64,000 nucleotides of DNA from Rhizobium sp. Root482. GTDB lineage: Bacteria > Pseudomonadota > Alphaproteobacteria > Rhizobiales > Rhizobiaceae. The position numbers were made by a program, and so were the translations under genes. Positions 9,144-17,629 of the stretch are shown here, one piece after another; position 1 is the stretch's first letter; each line of letters opens with the position of its first letter. The stretch lies in assembly GCF_001426565.1 (NCBI RefSeq), contig NZ_LMFA01000022.1:293254-357253 (forward strand), given 5' to 3'. The notes below the pieces were generated by a model. That model saw nothing but the letters and a program-made list of their open reading frames with translations. It made no database searches and was not told the DNA's origin.

Positions 9144-9923
9144 TCAGCTCGCCAGCATCATGCGGTCGGTCTTCACGGCGAAATGGCCGATCAGGTCGGG
9201 AACGGTGATCGTAGTTTTCTCCTCGCCGGAGATTTCCAGCCTGAGTTTGCCGGCGTCGAGCATGATGACGCTGTGGCCGAAATCGACGGCATGCTGCATG
9301 TTGTGGGTCACCATCAGCGTGGTCAGCTTCAGCGCATCCACCGCGCGCACCGTCGCCTGCATGACGATATCGGCGGTGCGCGGATCGAGCGCGGCGGTAT
9401 GTTCGTCGAGCAGCAGCAGTTCAGGATCGCCACCGACCGCCATGATCAGCGACAGGGACTGGCGCTGGCCGCCGGACAGCAGTTCCACCCGCGTATCCAG
9501 GCGGTTTTCAAGCCCGAGGCCGAGCAGCGAAAGCCGCTCCCTGTATTGCTCCAGGCGCTTGGCGTTCAGCCCGCGACGGAGCCTGCGCCTCGTGCTGCGC
9601 AGATCGGCAAGCAGCATGTTCTCGGCAACCGTCATCGAGGCAGCGGTGCCCTTCATCGGATCCTGGAACACCCGCGCGAGGCGGGCGGCGCGCTTGTGCA
9701 CCGGCATGTCGGTGACATCGTCGCCATTGATGAGAACCTTGCCGACATCGAGCGGCAGGGCGCCAGAGATGGCGTTCAGCATGCTGCTCTTGCCGGCGCC
9801 GTTGGAGCCGATGACCACCGCGAATTCGCCGGTGGCAAGCTTGAGACTGAGACCGTCGAGGGCAATCTTCTCGTCGGCCTGGCCCTTGTAGAAAACCTTG
9901 CGTGCAGACTGGATTTCAAGCAT
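9144..9923 (-). CDS. ABC transporter ATP-binding protein of the TrpXYZ-type importer
   Basis: Cytoplasmic ATPase energising the importer. The chosen start, ATG at 9923 (MLEIQSARKVF), has GGGAGAG just upstream; an open extension upstream of it has no family resemblance. Motifs are Walker A GSNGAGKSS, signature LSGGQRQSLSLIMAV, Walker B LLLLDEHTAALDP and switch LMVTHNMQHAVDFG. The EHTAALDP form of Walker B is typical of this importer group. It lies between the permease and the binding-protein gene, with a 17-base stem-loop in the 62-bp gap to the latter. Confidence 0.9.
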   Translation of the reverse strand: MLEIQSARKVFYKGQADEKIALDGLSLKLATGEFAVVIGSNGAGKSSMLNAISGALPLDVGKVLINGDDVTDMPVHKRAARLARVFQDPMKGTAASMTVAENMLLADLRSTRRRLRRGLNAKRLEQYRERLSLLGLGLENRLDTRVELLSGGQRQSLSLIMAVGGDPELLLLDEHTAALDPRTADIVMQATVRAVDALKLTTLMVTHNMQHAVDFGHSVIMLDAGKLRLEISGEEKTTITVPDLIGHFAVKTDRMMLAS

Positions 9924-9944
9924 CCGTCTCTCCCGAAAAAGGCA

Positions 9945-9961
9945 ATGGCGCAAGGCGCCAT
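9945..9961 (-). other. intercistronic stem-loop after the TrpX-like gene
   Basis: Perfect palindrome ATGGCGC-AAG-GCGCCAT between the binding-protein stop and the ATPase start. There is no adjacent T-run. It sits about 25 bases past the binding-protein stop, the same relative position as the hairpins in the three Liv-type operons here. mRNA 3'-end stabilisation or attenuation is the likely role. Confidence 0.7.
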
Positions 9962-9985
9962 CACCTGCTCTAGATGAAGTCGAAA

Positions 9986-10972
9986 TCAGTCGACGATGCA
10001 GCCGCAATCGGCCAGCGACGCCGGGATCTCGATGCCGAAGGCGGCCATGGCCTTCTTGGAGATCGTCGGGGCATGATCCTCATAGGCCGGACGCGACGGA
10101 GCGATCGTCTTTGGGTCCTTGCCCTTGAGGATTTCGGCGGCGATCTTGCCGGCGTTCATGCCGACCTGGGTATAGTTCACCGCAAAGCTTGCCGGCACGA
10201 CACCGTCACGCACGGCGCCGTCGTCGGAATTGACGATCGGGATGCCAGCCTGGCGGGCGGCGGCCGAGACGGCGGCGATCGCCGGCTGCAGGAGGTTGGA
10301 AGCCGGCGTGTAGATCACGTCCGCCTTGCCGGCGAGCGAGGCCACGCGCTGCTGGATATCGTTGATATTGTCGACACCGACCTCGACCACTTCGAAACCG
10401 GCGGCCGGGGCCACTTCCTTGATCTTTTCGAGCAGCGCCACGTCATTGGCCTCGCCCGGATTATAGGGCACGCCGAACCGCTTGGCGTCCGGCAGCAGCT
10501 TCTTGGTGAAGGCCATCACGGCGGCCATGTCCTGCAGGTCGGTGGCGCCGGTCATGCCCTCGTCTCCGGCCTCCCAGGAGGGAACCAGCTTGGCCGCCAC
10601 CGGATCCGTCACTGCCGAAAAGACGACATTGATGCCGGTACCGGCCAGCGCCTTCTTGGCAATCTGCGAAACGGGCGTGGTGATCGTATAGATCAGCTTC
10701 GGCTGCTCGGCCTGGAGCTTGGCGATCATCTGCGGAACCAGCGAAGCATCAAAATTCGTGTGGCTTTCGCTGTAGACCACATCCTTGCCCTCGACATAGC
10801 CGTTTTCGCCAAGCGCCGTCTTGAAGCCGGCGATGGCGGCATTCAACTGCGGGTGCTCGCCGAAATTGGCAATGCCGATCTTGATCGGATCGGCATGGGC
10901 GACACCAAGCCCGGCGGCCAGCGCACCGGCGACGACGAGACCCGACAGAAAGCGCGATTTCACATTCTTCAT
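9986..10972 (-). CDS. ABC transporter substrate-binding protein, TrpX/PF04392 type
   Basis: Periplasmic binding protein of the ABC_sub_bind family, whose studied member TrpX takes up tryptophan in streptococci. The start at 10972 (MKNVKSRF) follows GGGAGGAG; a longer open frame upstream lacks a ribosome site and would bury the signal peptide. The signal peptide ends AHA|DPIKIG. Family features are IGIANFGEHPQLNAAIAGF, GYVEGKDVVY, the central FSAVTDPVAAKLV and a C-terminal RPAYEDHAPTISK. It is first in an operon with ATPase, permease and kynureninase. Tryptophan, kynurenine or a related aromatic amino acid is the inferred ligand. Confidence 0.88.
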   Translation of the reverse strand: MKNVKSRFLSGLVVAGALAAGLGVAHADPIKIGIANFGEHPQLNAAIAGFKTALGENGYVEGKDVVYSESHTNFDASLVPQMIAKLQAEQPKLIYTITTPVSQIAKKALAGTGINVVFSAVTDPVAAKLVPSWEAGDEGMTGATDLQDMAAVMAFTKKLLPDAKRFGVPYNPGEANDVALLEKIKEVAPAAGFEVVEVGVDNINDIQQRVASLAGKADVIYTPASNLLQPAIAAVSAAARQAGIPIVNSDDGAVRDGVVPASFAVNYTQVGMNAGKIAAEILKGKDPKTIAPSRPAYEDHAPTISKKAMAAFGIEIPASLADCGCIVD

Positions 10973-11054
10973 TATCTTCTCCTCCCAGATCGATAAGGCT
11001 GCCATGTAAGACAGCTTGACGAGGATCATGACGAGCGCGCCCATCACTGTCAAT

Positions 11055-11095
11055 ATTATATATAATTCTTGCCACGGCCGCCGATGATATATAAT
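11055..11095. promoter_or_regulatory. paired AT-rich palindromes in the divergent promoter region
   Basis: The 146-bp gap between the TrpX-like gene (leftward) and the GntR gene (rightward) contains the perfect 12-bp palindrome ATTATATATAAT (11055-11066). A near-copy, ATGATATATAAT, lies at 11084-11095, offset by 29 bp. They stand out from GC-rich surroundings. They are good candidates for operators of the neighbouring FCD-GntR regulator, and they may also supply -10 elements for the divergent promoters. Confidence 0.6.
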
Positions 11096-11118
11096 TTTGC
11101 ATTGCACCTGACGGATGA

Positions 11119-11901
11119 ATGATGAGCACCGACGAAACATTCACGAAGACCGAAGCCGCCTATCGACTACTGCGGCGTGATATCCTGACGACGCGGCTCA
11201 TGCCCGGCGCGCCGCTCAAGCTCAGTGCATTGCGCACCAACTATGGTGTCGGCTGGACACCGCTGCGCGAGGCACTGTCGCGGCTCGAGGCTGAGCGGCT
11301 GGTCACGGCCATCAGCAATCGCGGCTTTGCGGTTGCCCCCGTCTCGCGTGATGAGCTCGAGGATCTGGCGCGCAGCCGCATGGTCGTCGAGCTTCCGCTT
11401 CTGCGGGAATCGATGGAAAAGGGCGGCAGCGACTGGGAGGCCGCCGTCGTCACCGCGCATTATCGCCTGTCGCGCTGCAAGATCGCTGCCGACGACCCGT
11501 CCGACGAGGCGGTCGATGCCTGGGACGAGATGCACGAGGCCTTTCATGACGCGCTTCTCAGCGCCTCGACCTCGCGCTGGCTTCTGCGCTTTCGTTCGAC
11601 GATCTCGGACCAGCTTCGCCGCCATCACCGCTTCCTCGGTCTCGCGCCGACATTGCGCGCCGCAGCCGGTATGACGGATGGCTATGAGGAGGCCGTGGCG
11701 GCGCTGCGCGAGGCCATGGCGCTGGAGCATCATACGGCACTGATGGAAGCCGCGCTCGATCGCGACATGGAACGGGCAGAAGCACTGATGACCGCCCATA
11801 TCGGCTATACGCTGCATGTCTATGTCCACAGCAAGGATTATGGTGAAAAGCGCCGGACCGCCCGTACCGGCAGTCTCAAGGCAAGGCCTGCCGCCGAATG
11901 A
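11119..11901 (+). CDS. GntR-family (FCD subfamily) transcriptional regulator
   Basis: DNA-binding regulator, about 260 residues. The N-terminal winged helix (about residues 10-80) includes YRLLRRDILTTRLMPGAPLK, VGWTPLREALSRLEAERLV and SNRGFAVAPVS. The C-terminal all-helical FCD effector domain (about 90-225) has DEMHEAFHDALLSAS and a late histidine in MTAHIGYTLH, typical metal/ligand positions. Two adjacent ATGs (11119, 11122) are possible starts. It is divergent from the TrpX-importer/kynU operon and overlaps the next gene by ATGA, so it probably controls both and itself. The likely effector is tryptophan, kynurenine or anthranilate (inferred). Confidence 0.88.
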   Translation: MMSTDETFTKTEAAYRLLRRDILTTRLMPGAPLKLSALRTNYGVGWTPLREALSRLEAERLVTAISNRGFAVAPVSRDELEDLARSRMVVELPLLRESMEKGGSDWEAAVVTAHYRLSRCKIAADDPSDEAVDAWDEMHEAFHDALLSASTSRWLLRFRSTISDQLRRHHRFLGLAPTLRAAAGMTDGYEEAVAALREAMALEHHTALMEAALDRDMERAEALMTAHIGYTLHVYVHSKDYGEKRRTARTGSLKARPAAE

Positions 11902-12866
11902 TCCTGCCGTTTCGCCCATCGCTGGAAGAGATCGAGGCCGCGGGCGAACGATTGTCAGGATATATGGGCCGCACACCGCTCATCCGCCTCGATCTTGGCC
12001 TTCCCGACCGGCAGATATTCCTAAAACTGGAAACCCTGTCGCCGATCGGTGCCTTCAAGCTCCGGCCGGCCTTGAACGCGCTGCTTTCGCGAAACCCAGA
12101 AGCACTGGAAAACGGCGTCGCCACGATCAGTTCCGGCAACATGGCCTATGGCATGGCCTGGGCGGCCAACAGGCTCGGCATTCCGATGGCGGCCTATATG
12201 TACGAGGGCGCGCCGCAGACCAAGATCGACGGTGTCCGCCGTCTCGGCGGCGAGGTGCGGTTCATCTCGATGGAAACCTGGTGGCAGTACATTATCGGCG
12301 CCGCCCGGCCGCAGGCACCCGAACTGCTGATCAACCCGGTCACCGACCAGGCCGTGCTTTGCGGAAATGGCACTATCGGCCTGGAGATCGTCGAGGATTT
12401 GCCCGAGATCGATGTTCTCTTCACCCCCTATGGCGGCGGCGGCATGACCTGCGGGGTGGCCAGCGCCGTCAAATCCTTGCGACCCAATGCAAAAGTCTTC
12501 GCGGTCGAGGACGAGAATGCCGCCCCGGTCACGGCCGCGCTGGCAGCCGGCCGCATCGTCGAAATCGAGACGCGCCCGTCCTTCATCAAGAGCATCGGCG
12601 GCCCGTCGCTGGTGCCGCAATTATGGCCTGTGGTGCGCGAACTGATCGATGGAGCCGTCACCCTCAGCCTGGAACAGGTGACCGAGGCGATGCGGCTTCT
12701 GTTTGCCAAGGGGAAGATCGTCGCCGAAGGAGCCGGGGCGGCCTCGTTTGCCGCCGCTCTTGCCAGCGAGCATGCCACCGGCAATGTGGTCTGCGTCATA
12801 TCCGGTGGCAATATCGACGCTGCAGCCTATGCCCAGGTGCTGGCCGGGCAGATTCCGAAACCCTGA
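11898..12866 (+). CDS. PLP-dependent threonine/serine dehydratase-like protein
   Basis: Fold-type II PLP enzyme, 322 residues, with no C-terminal ACT domain, like catabolic threonine dehydratases and serine racemases. The internal aldimine lysine is in SPIGAFKLRPALN (Lys54), the substrate loop is SSGNMAYGMA (about 78-87), and the phosphate-binding glycines are at 179-182 in TPYGGGGMTCG. It would deaminate a beta-hydroxy or related amino acid to a 2-oxo acid. It is translationally coupled to the GntR gene, so it probably belongs to the same regulon as kynU. The true substrate could be an amino acid linked to kynurenine breakdown; I cannot assign it from sequence. Confidence 0.8.
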   Translation: MILPFRPSLEEIEAAGERLSGYMGRTPLIRLDLGLPDRQIFLKLETLSPIGAFKLRPALNALLSRNPEALENGVATISSGNMAYGMAWAANRLGIPMAAYMYEGAPQTKIDGVRRLGGEVRFISMETWWQYIIGAARPQAPELLINPVTDQAVLCGNGTIGLEIVEDLPEIDVLFTPYGGGGMTCGVASAVKSLRPNAKVFAVEDENAAPVTAALAAGRIVEIETRPSFIKSIGGPSLVPQLWPVVRELIDGAVTLSLEQVTEAMRLLFAKGKIVAEGAGAASFAAALASEHATGNVVCVISGGNIDAAAYAQVLAGQIPKP

Positions 12867-12969
12867 ACGGCCGCCCGCGGGGTCTTGTCCAAGCCGGCGG
12901 AAGGGCACTACAACACGCGGGGCGACCCGGCGCGTGTCCGGGCCTGCCGCCAGCGAGGAAGAGTGACAG

Positions 12970-13500
12970 ATGACGGGCGACGAGGACGACAGGAAGGGCA
13001 TTGCGGCCGAATGGGTGGACGGCGAGACCAAGGTGCTCGAAGCCCCCGGCGATCACGGCGCCGAACTGCGCCTATGGCTGCGCCTGTTGACCTGCACGAC
13101 GCTGGTGGAAACCGAAGTGCGGCGCCGGCTGCGCGAGGAGTTCGACAGCACCCTGCCCCGCTTCGACCTGATGGCCCAGTTGGAGCGTGCCAGGGACGGC
13201 ATGGTTCTCGGCGAAGTTTCCAAGCGCATGATGGTTTCTCCCGGAAATATCAGCGTTCTCGTCGAGCGCCTTGCCGAAAGCGGCCATATAAGCCGCACCA
13301 CTTCGCCGACCGACCGGCGCGTGCAGATCATCGCACTGACGCCCTTCGGCCGCGCCGAGTTCGAAAAGATGGCCGCCGCGCATGCCGACTGGATCGCCGA
13401 TCTGTTCGGTCGCCTCGAGGCTGCCGATAGCACCGTCCTGATGGACGAGCTTGCCAGACTCAAGGGCTCGATCGTGGCCTCGCTTGCCCGGGGCGGCTGA
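12970..13500 (+). CDS. MarR-family transcriptional regulator
   Basis: Winged-helix dimeric regulator, 176 residues, starting at ATG 12970 after GAGGAAG. The wing region reads MMVSPGNISVLVERLAESG then ISRTTSPTDRRVQIIALT, the standard MarR recognition helix and beta-wing. An acidic N-terminal extension (about 35 residues) precedes the dimerisation helix. It stands immediately upstream of the anthraniloyl-CoA monooxygenase operon, separated by a 177-bp gap with an 18-bp palindrome. By analogy with other MarR proteins beside CoA-ligase pathways, the inducer could be anthraniloyl-CoA (inferred). Confidence 0.9.
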   Translation: MTGDEDDRKGIAAEWVDGETKVLEAPGDHGAELRLWLRLLTCTTLVETEVRRRLREEFDSTLPRFDLMAQLERARDGMVLGEVSKRMMVSPGNISVLVERLAESGHISRTTSPTDRRVQIIALTPFGRAEFEKMAAAHADWIADLFGRLEAADSTVLMDELARLKGSIVASLARGG

Positions 13501-13582
13501 CATCGTCAATTTCTCGCTTCATTGCTGAAATTCTCCTCCGTAGGGGAGTTCCACGAGCGGAAGGGCCTGCGCATCCCAAAAT

Positions 13583-13600
13583 AACTTTAAGCTTGAAGTT
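13583..13600. promoter_or_regulatory. 18-bp palindromic candidate MarR operator
   Basis: AACTTTAAGCTTGAAGTT is an inverted repeat perfect except for one symmetric mismatch pair, 78 bases before the abmA start. The flanks (AAAAT on the left, TTTTTT on the right) add further near-symmetry. TTGAAG inside the palindrome, 17 bases and CATGTT form a weak possible promoter, so binding could occlude it. This is the only strong palindrome in the 177-bp gap. Confidence 0.65.
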
Positions 13601-13677
13601 TTTTGGAAACGGGTTCATGTTGCCCTCCAGCTCAGGATCGGGCGCTACCGATCTCACGCAATTGCGGAGGAAACGGC

Positions 13678-16008
13678 ATGCGGATTGTCTGTATCGGTGG
13701 CGGGCCGGCCGGTCTCTATTTTGCGCTCTTGATGAAGAAGCAGCATCCCGGGCATCACGTCACCGTGGTCGAGCGCAACCGCCCCTTCGATACATTCGGC
13801 TGGGGTGTGGTCTTTTCCGACGCCACCATGCAGGCGATGCGCCAATGGGATCCGGCCACGGCCGCGACGATCGAAGACGCCTTCAACCATTGGGACGATA
13901 TCGAACTTGTTTTCAAGGGCCGCAAGATCCGCACCTCAGGACATGGTTTCGTCGGTATCGGCCGCAAGAAGATGCTCAATATCCTGCAGGACCGCTGTAT
14001 CGAGCTTGGCGTCGAGATGGTCTTCGAGCGCGAGGTCACCGGCGACGAGGAATTTCCGGACGCCGATCTCATCATCTCCGCCGATGGCGTCAATTCGCGC
14101 ATCCGCCAGAAATATGCCGATGTGTTCAAACCCGACATGGTGATGCGGCCGAACCGCTTCATCTGGCTCGGCACAGACAAGCGTTTCGACGCCTTCACCT
14201 TCGATTTCCAGAAGACCGAGCATGGCTGGTTCCAGGCCCATATCTACCGCTTCGACGACAATACCTCGACCTTCATCGTCGAGACCACCGACGACGTCTT
14301 CAAGGCGCACGGCATCGGCGAGATGGACCAGGACCAGTCCATCGCCTTCTGCGAAAAACTGTTTGCCGGGACGCTTGATGGCCATAGGCTGATGACCAAT
14401 GCTCGCCATCTGCGCGGCTCCGCTTGGTTGAATTTCGGCCGGCTGATCTGCGAAAAATGGAGCCATTTCAACGGCCGCAGCCATGTCGTCCTGATGGGCG
14501 ACAGCGCCCATACCGCCCATTTCGCCATCGGCTCCGGCACCAAGCTCGCCATCGACGACGCGATCGAGCTGACCCGCCAGTTCGATCTGATCGGCCACGA
14601 CAAGGAAAACATCCCGGCCGTGCTCGATGCCTATGAAGAGGTGCGCCGCGTCGATGTCGCCCGCATCCAGAATGCGGCGCGCAACGCCATGGAATGGTTC
14701 GAGGTTGTCGGTACGCGCTATGCCGATACGCTGGAACCCGAACAGTTTATGTATTCGATGCTGACCCGCTCGCAGCGCATCAGCCACGAGAATCTGCGCC
14801 TGCGCGACAAGACCTGGCTGGAAGGTTACGAGCGCTGGTTCGCCGAGCGCGCCGGCGTCGATCCGTCGCCGAACGGCTCGGTGCCGCCACCCATGTTCAC
14901 GCCGTTCACGATCCGCAGCCTGACCCTGAAGAATCGCATGGTCGTTTCGCCGATGGCGATGTATTCGGCCACCGACGGCGTGCCCGACGATTTCCACCTC
15001 GTCCATCTCGGCGCCCGCGCCATGGGTGGCGCAGCCCTTGTCTTCCCGGAAATGACCTGCGTCTCGCCCGATGCCCGCATCACGCTCGGATGCCTTGGAC
15101 TGTGGAACGACGAGCAGGCTTCCGCCTTCAAGCGCATCGTCGATTTCGTGCATCGGCAGACCCCGGCGAAAATCGGCATCCAGCTCGGCCATGCCGGCCG
15201 CAAGGGCGCCACGAAACTGGCCTGGGAGGGCATAGACCAGCCTTTGACCGAAGGTGCCTGGCCACTGATTTCGGCCTCCGCCCTGCCCTATCTCAAGCAT
15301 TCCGACACGCCGCGCGCCATGACACGCGAGGACATGGACGGGGTGCTTGCCGATTTCGTCAGCGCCACCAAACGCGCCCGTGACCTCGGCTTCGATATTC
15401 TGGAACTGCACGCCGCTCACGGCTATCTTCTGTCGAGCTTCCTGTCGCCGCTGACCAACCGGCGCGACGACGAGTATGGCGGCAGCCATGAGAACCGCGC
15501 CCGCTATCCGCTCGAAGTGTTCCGCGCCATCCGCGCCGTCTGGCCCGAAGACAAGCCGATCTCGGTGCGCCTGTCGACCCATGACTGGCATGAGGGCGGC
15601 AATACGCCGGAAGATGCGGCGATCTTCGCCAGGATGTTCAAGGAGGCCGGGGCAGATCTGATCGATTGCTCGTCGGGCCAGGTGGTGAAGGAAGAGCAGC
15701 CGGTCTATGGCCGCCTGTTCCAGACGCCCTTCTCCGACAAGATCCGCAACGAGATCCAGGTGCCCACAATCGCCGTCGGCGCGATTTCGGAGGCCGACCA
15801 CGCCAATTCTATCATCGCCGCCGGCCGCGCCGATCTCTGCGCCGTTGCCCGTCCGCATCTGGCCGACCCCTCCTTCGTCATGCATGAGGCGGCAAGGATC
15901 GGCTACGACGAGCAGGAATGGCCGAAACAGTACCACTCGGCCAGGGCGCAATATGTGAACAATCTCGTACGCGCCGCGGCGGCCGGCAACCCGACGAGCA
16001 AGCCATGA
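13678..16008 (+). CDS. abmA: 2-aminobenzoyl-CoA (anthraniloyl-CoA) monooxygenase/reductase
   Basis: Fused two-domain flavoenzyme, 776 residues, the length known for the Azoarcus 2-aminobenzoyl-CoA monooxygenase/reductase. The N-terminal half is an FAD aromatic hydroxylase (GGGPAG at residues 7-12; [20 protein letters not shown] for the flavin pyrophosphate). From about residue 405 it is an Old Yellow Enzyme-type TIM barrel ([50 protein letters not shown]). It would hydroxylate and then reduce anthraniloyl-CoA to a non-aromatic 2-amino-5-oxo-cyclohexene-carboxyl-CoA. ATG 13678 follows GGAGGAAA. Salicylyl-CoA 5-hydroxylase is related, but the kynurenine genes nearby favour anthranilate. Confidence 0.9.
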   Translation: MRIVCIGGGPAGLYFALLMKKQHPGHHVTVVERNRPFDTFGWGVVFSDATMQAMRQWDPATAATIEDAFNHWDDIELVFKGRKIRTSGHGFVGIGRKKMLNILQDRCIELGVEMVFEREVTGDEEFPDADLIISADGVNSRIRQKYADVFKPDMVMRPNRFIWLGTDKRFDAFTFDFQKTEHGWFQAHIYRFDDNTSTFIVETTDDVFKAHGIGEMDQDQSIAFCEKLFAGTLDGHRLMTNARHLRGSAWLNFGRLICEKWSHFNGRSHVVLMGDSAHTAHFAIGSGTKLAIDDAIELTRQFDLIGHDKENIPAVLDAYEEVRRVDVARIQNAARNAMEWFEVVGTRYADTLEPEQFMYSMLTRSQRISHENLRLRDKTWLEGYERWFAERAGVDPSPNGSVPPPMFTPFTIRSLTLKNRMVVSPMAMYSATDGVPDDFHLVHLGARAMGGAALVFPEMTCVSPDARITLGCLGLWNDEQASAFKRIVDFVHRQTPAKIGIQLGHAGRKGATKLAWEGIDQPLTEGAWPLISASALPYLKHSDTPRAMTREDMDGVLADFVSATKRARDLGFDILELHAAHGYLLSSFLSPLTNRRDDEYGGSHENRARYPLEVFRAIRAVWPEDKPISVRLSTHDWHEGGNTPEDAAIFARMFKEAGADLIDCSSGQVVKEEQPVYGRLFQTPFSDKIRNEIQVPTIAVGAISEADHANSIIAAGRADLCAVARPHLADPSFVMHEAARIGYDEQEWPKQYHSARAQYVNNLVRAAAAGNPTSKP

Positions 16009-16781
16009 CGATGCGCCACGCCCTCGTGACTGGCGCCGGCAGCGGTATCGGCAGGGCCATTGCCCTTGCGCTGGCATCGTCCGGCCTGTCCGTCAGCCTC
16101 TGCGGCCGGCGCGCCGCTCCGCTCGACGCGGTCAAGGCCGAGATCGTGGCCGCGGGCGGCACGGCATTCGTGCTGTCGGGATTCGACGTCACCGATGTGC
16201 AATCGATCGAGACCGGTATCGCCAAGGCCGTGTCCGAGGCTGGCGATATCACCGTGCTGGTCAATTGCGCCGGCGAGGCACCGTCAGCGACGTTCGAGAA
16301 AACCGATCTTGCCCTGTGGAACCGGGTGATCGGCATCAACCTCACCGGCACATTCCTCGTCACCCAGGCTGCCCTTCCATCGGTCAGGCGCGCCGGCAAG
16401 GGCCGGATCGTCAATATCGCCAGCACGGCGGGCCTCACCGGCTATCCCTATGTGTCGGCCTATTGCGCCTCCAAGCACGGCGTGATCGGCCTGACCCGGG
16501 CGCTGGCGCTGGAACTTGCCCGCAGCGACGTGACCGTGAACGCCGTCTGCCCGGGCTTCACAGACACGCCGCTGATCGACGGCGCGGTCGAGACCATCAG
16601 CGGCAAGACCGGCCGTTCGCCGGAGGAGGCGCGCGCTAGTCTCGCCCGCGCCAATCCGCAAGGGCGGCTGGTCACCCCGCAGGAAGTGGCCGACACCGTG
16701 CTCTGGCTCGCGTCGAAAAAGGCAACGGCGATCACCGGCCAGGCGATCCCGGTCGCCGGCGGCGAAGTTTTGGGAGGATGA
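16005..16781 (+). CDS. SDR-family NAD(P)-dependent oxidoreductase
   Basis: Short-chain dehydrogenase, 258 residues. The cofactor motif is [10 protein letters not shown], then NCAG at about residue 87. The catalytic set is Ser140, Tyr153 and Lys157 in NIAS and YCASK. The start overlaps the abmA stop (ATGA). In this operon it probably oxidises a hydroxyacyl-CoA intermediate, or reduces the ring ketone, during breakdown of the dearomatised product. 3-hydroxyacyl-CoA dehydrogenase-type SDRs are close relatives. The exact substrate is inferred only from operon position. Confidence 0.88.
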   Translation: MTMRHALVTGAGSGIGRAIALALASSGLSVSLCGRRAAPLDAVKAEIVAAGGTAFVLSGFDVTDVQSIETGIAKAVSEAGDITVLVNCAGEAPSATFEKTDLALWNRVIGINLTGTFLVTQAALPSVRRAGKGRIVNIASTAGLTGYPYVSAYCASKHGVIGLTRALALELARSDVTVNAVCPGFTDTPLIDGAVETISGKTGRSPEEARASLARANPQGRLVTPQEVADTVLWLASKKATAITGQAIPVAGGEVLGG

Positions 16782-16783
16782 CG

Positions 16784-17626
16784 ATGACCAACCCGATGCA
16801 GGACAAGAAGCGTCCGTTCAAGGATCACCGGCCGAAACATTTCCTGTTCGAAACCGATGCCGTCGGCCGCGTCGCCACGATCACGCTGAACCGGCCTGAG
16901 AAGAAGAATCCGCTGACCTTCGAAAGCTATGAAGAGCTCACCGATCTCTTCCGTTCGCTTCACCGCGCCAGCGATGTCCGCGCCGTGGTGCTCACCGGCG
17001 CGGAGCATAATTTCTCTTCCGGTGGCGACGTGTTCGAGATCATCGAGCCGCTGACGCGGATGGCGATGCCCGACCTCATCGACTTCACCCGCATGACCGG
17101 CGACCTGGTGCGCCAGATACGGGCCTGCCCGCAGCCGATCATCGCCGCCGTCGATGGTATCTGCGCCGGCGCCGGCGCCATCCTTGCCATGTCGGCGGAT
17201 TATCGCATCGCGACGCCCGAGGCCCGTACGGCGTTCCTGTTCAATCGCGTCGGCCTTGCCGGCGCCGACATGGGCGCCTGCGGCATTCTTCCGCGCATCA
17301 TCGGTCAGGGCCGCGCCGCCGAGCTTCTCTTTACCGGCCGCGTCATGACTGCACATGAAGGCCATGCCTGGGGCTTCTACAATGCCCTGCACGAGCGTCC
17401 GGCGCTGCTCGAAGCTGCCCAAAAATTCGCTGGCGATATCGCCGACGGCCCATGGTTCGCCCATGCGATGACCAAGAAGATGCTCGACCAGGAATGGGCG
17501 ATGGGCATCGACCAGTTGATCGAATCGGAAGCGCAGGCCCAGGCGATCTGCATGGCGACCGGCGATTTCCGTCGAGCCTTCGAAGCCTTTGCCGCCAAGA
17601 CCAGGCCGGTCTTCAAGGGGGATTGA
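16784..17626 (+). CDS. enoyl-CoA hydratase/isomerase family protein
   Basis: Crotonase-fold protein, about 280 residues. ATG 16784 is preferred because GGGAGG ends 6 bases before it; ATG 16778 directly abuts that site. The N-terminus carries a 20-residue lead, then the fold with [10 protein letters not shown], the first oxyanion-hole stretch SSGGDVFEI and the second [16 protein letters not shown]. The usual GADL after the oxyanion Gly is replaced by GGDV. Acidic residues near [17 protein letters not shown] fill the usual catalytic positions. It probably hydrates, or hydrolytically opens, a cyclic enoyl-CoA in the anthraniloyl-CoA route. Confidence 0.85.
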   Translation: MTNPMQDKKRPFKDHRPKHFLFETDAVGRVATITLNRPEKKNPLTFESYEELTDLFRSLHRASDVRAVVLTGAEHNFSSGGDVFEIIEPLTRMAMPDLIDFTRMTGDLVRQIRACPQPIIAAVDGICAGAGAILAMSADYRIATPEARTAFLFNRVGLAGADMGACGILPRIIGQGRAAELLFTGRVMTAHEGHAWGFYNALHERPALLEAAQKFAGDIADGPWFAHAMTKKMLDQEWAMGIDQLIESEAQAQAICMATGDFRRAFEAFAAKTRPVFKGD

Positions 17627-17629
17627 GCC

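Noticed and set aside
11041-11118. An attachment site or replication origin, because of AT-rich repeats
   Set aside because: The AT-rich stretch is short, lies in a divergent promoter beside a regulator, and lacks DnaA boxes or integrase neighbours.
13520-13560. An intrinsic terminator after the MarR gene (CTCC...GGGGAG)
   Set aside because: The stem is only 4-5 bp with no T-run; too weak to support.
13936-16077. A 713-codon open frame on the minus strand opposite abmA
   Set aside because: Antisense to a clear two-domain flavoenzyme, rich in His, Arg, Asp and Ala with no recognisable fold; typical of the mirror frame of high-GC genes. The same applies to long minus-strand frames at 1852-3318, 16460-18658, 19067-20374, 35086-36903, 54612-55955 and 55904-56932.
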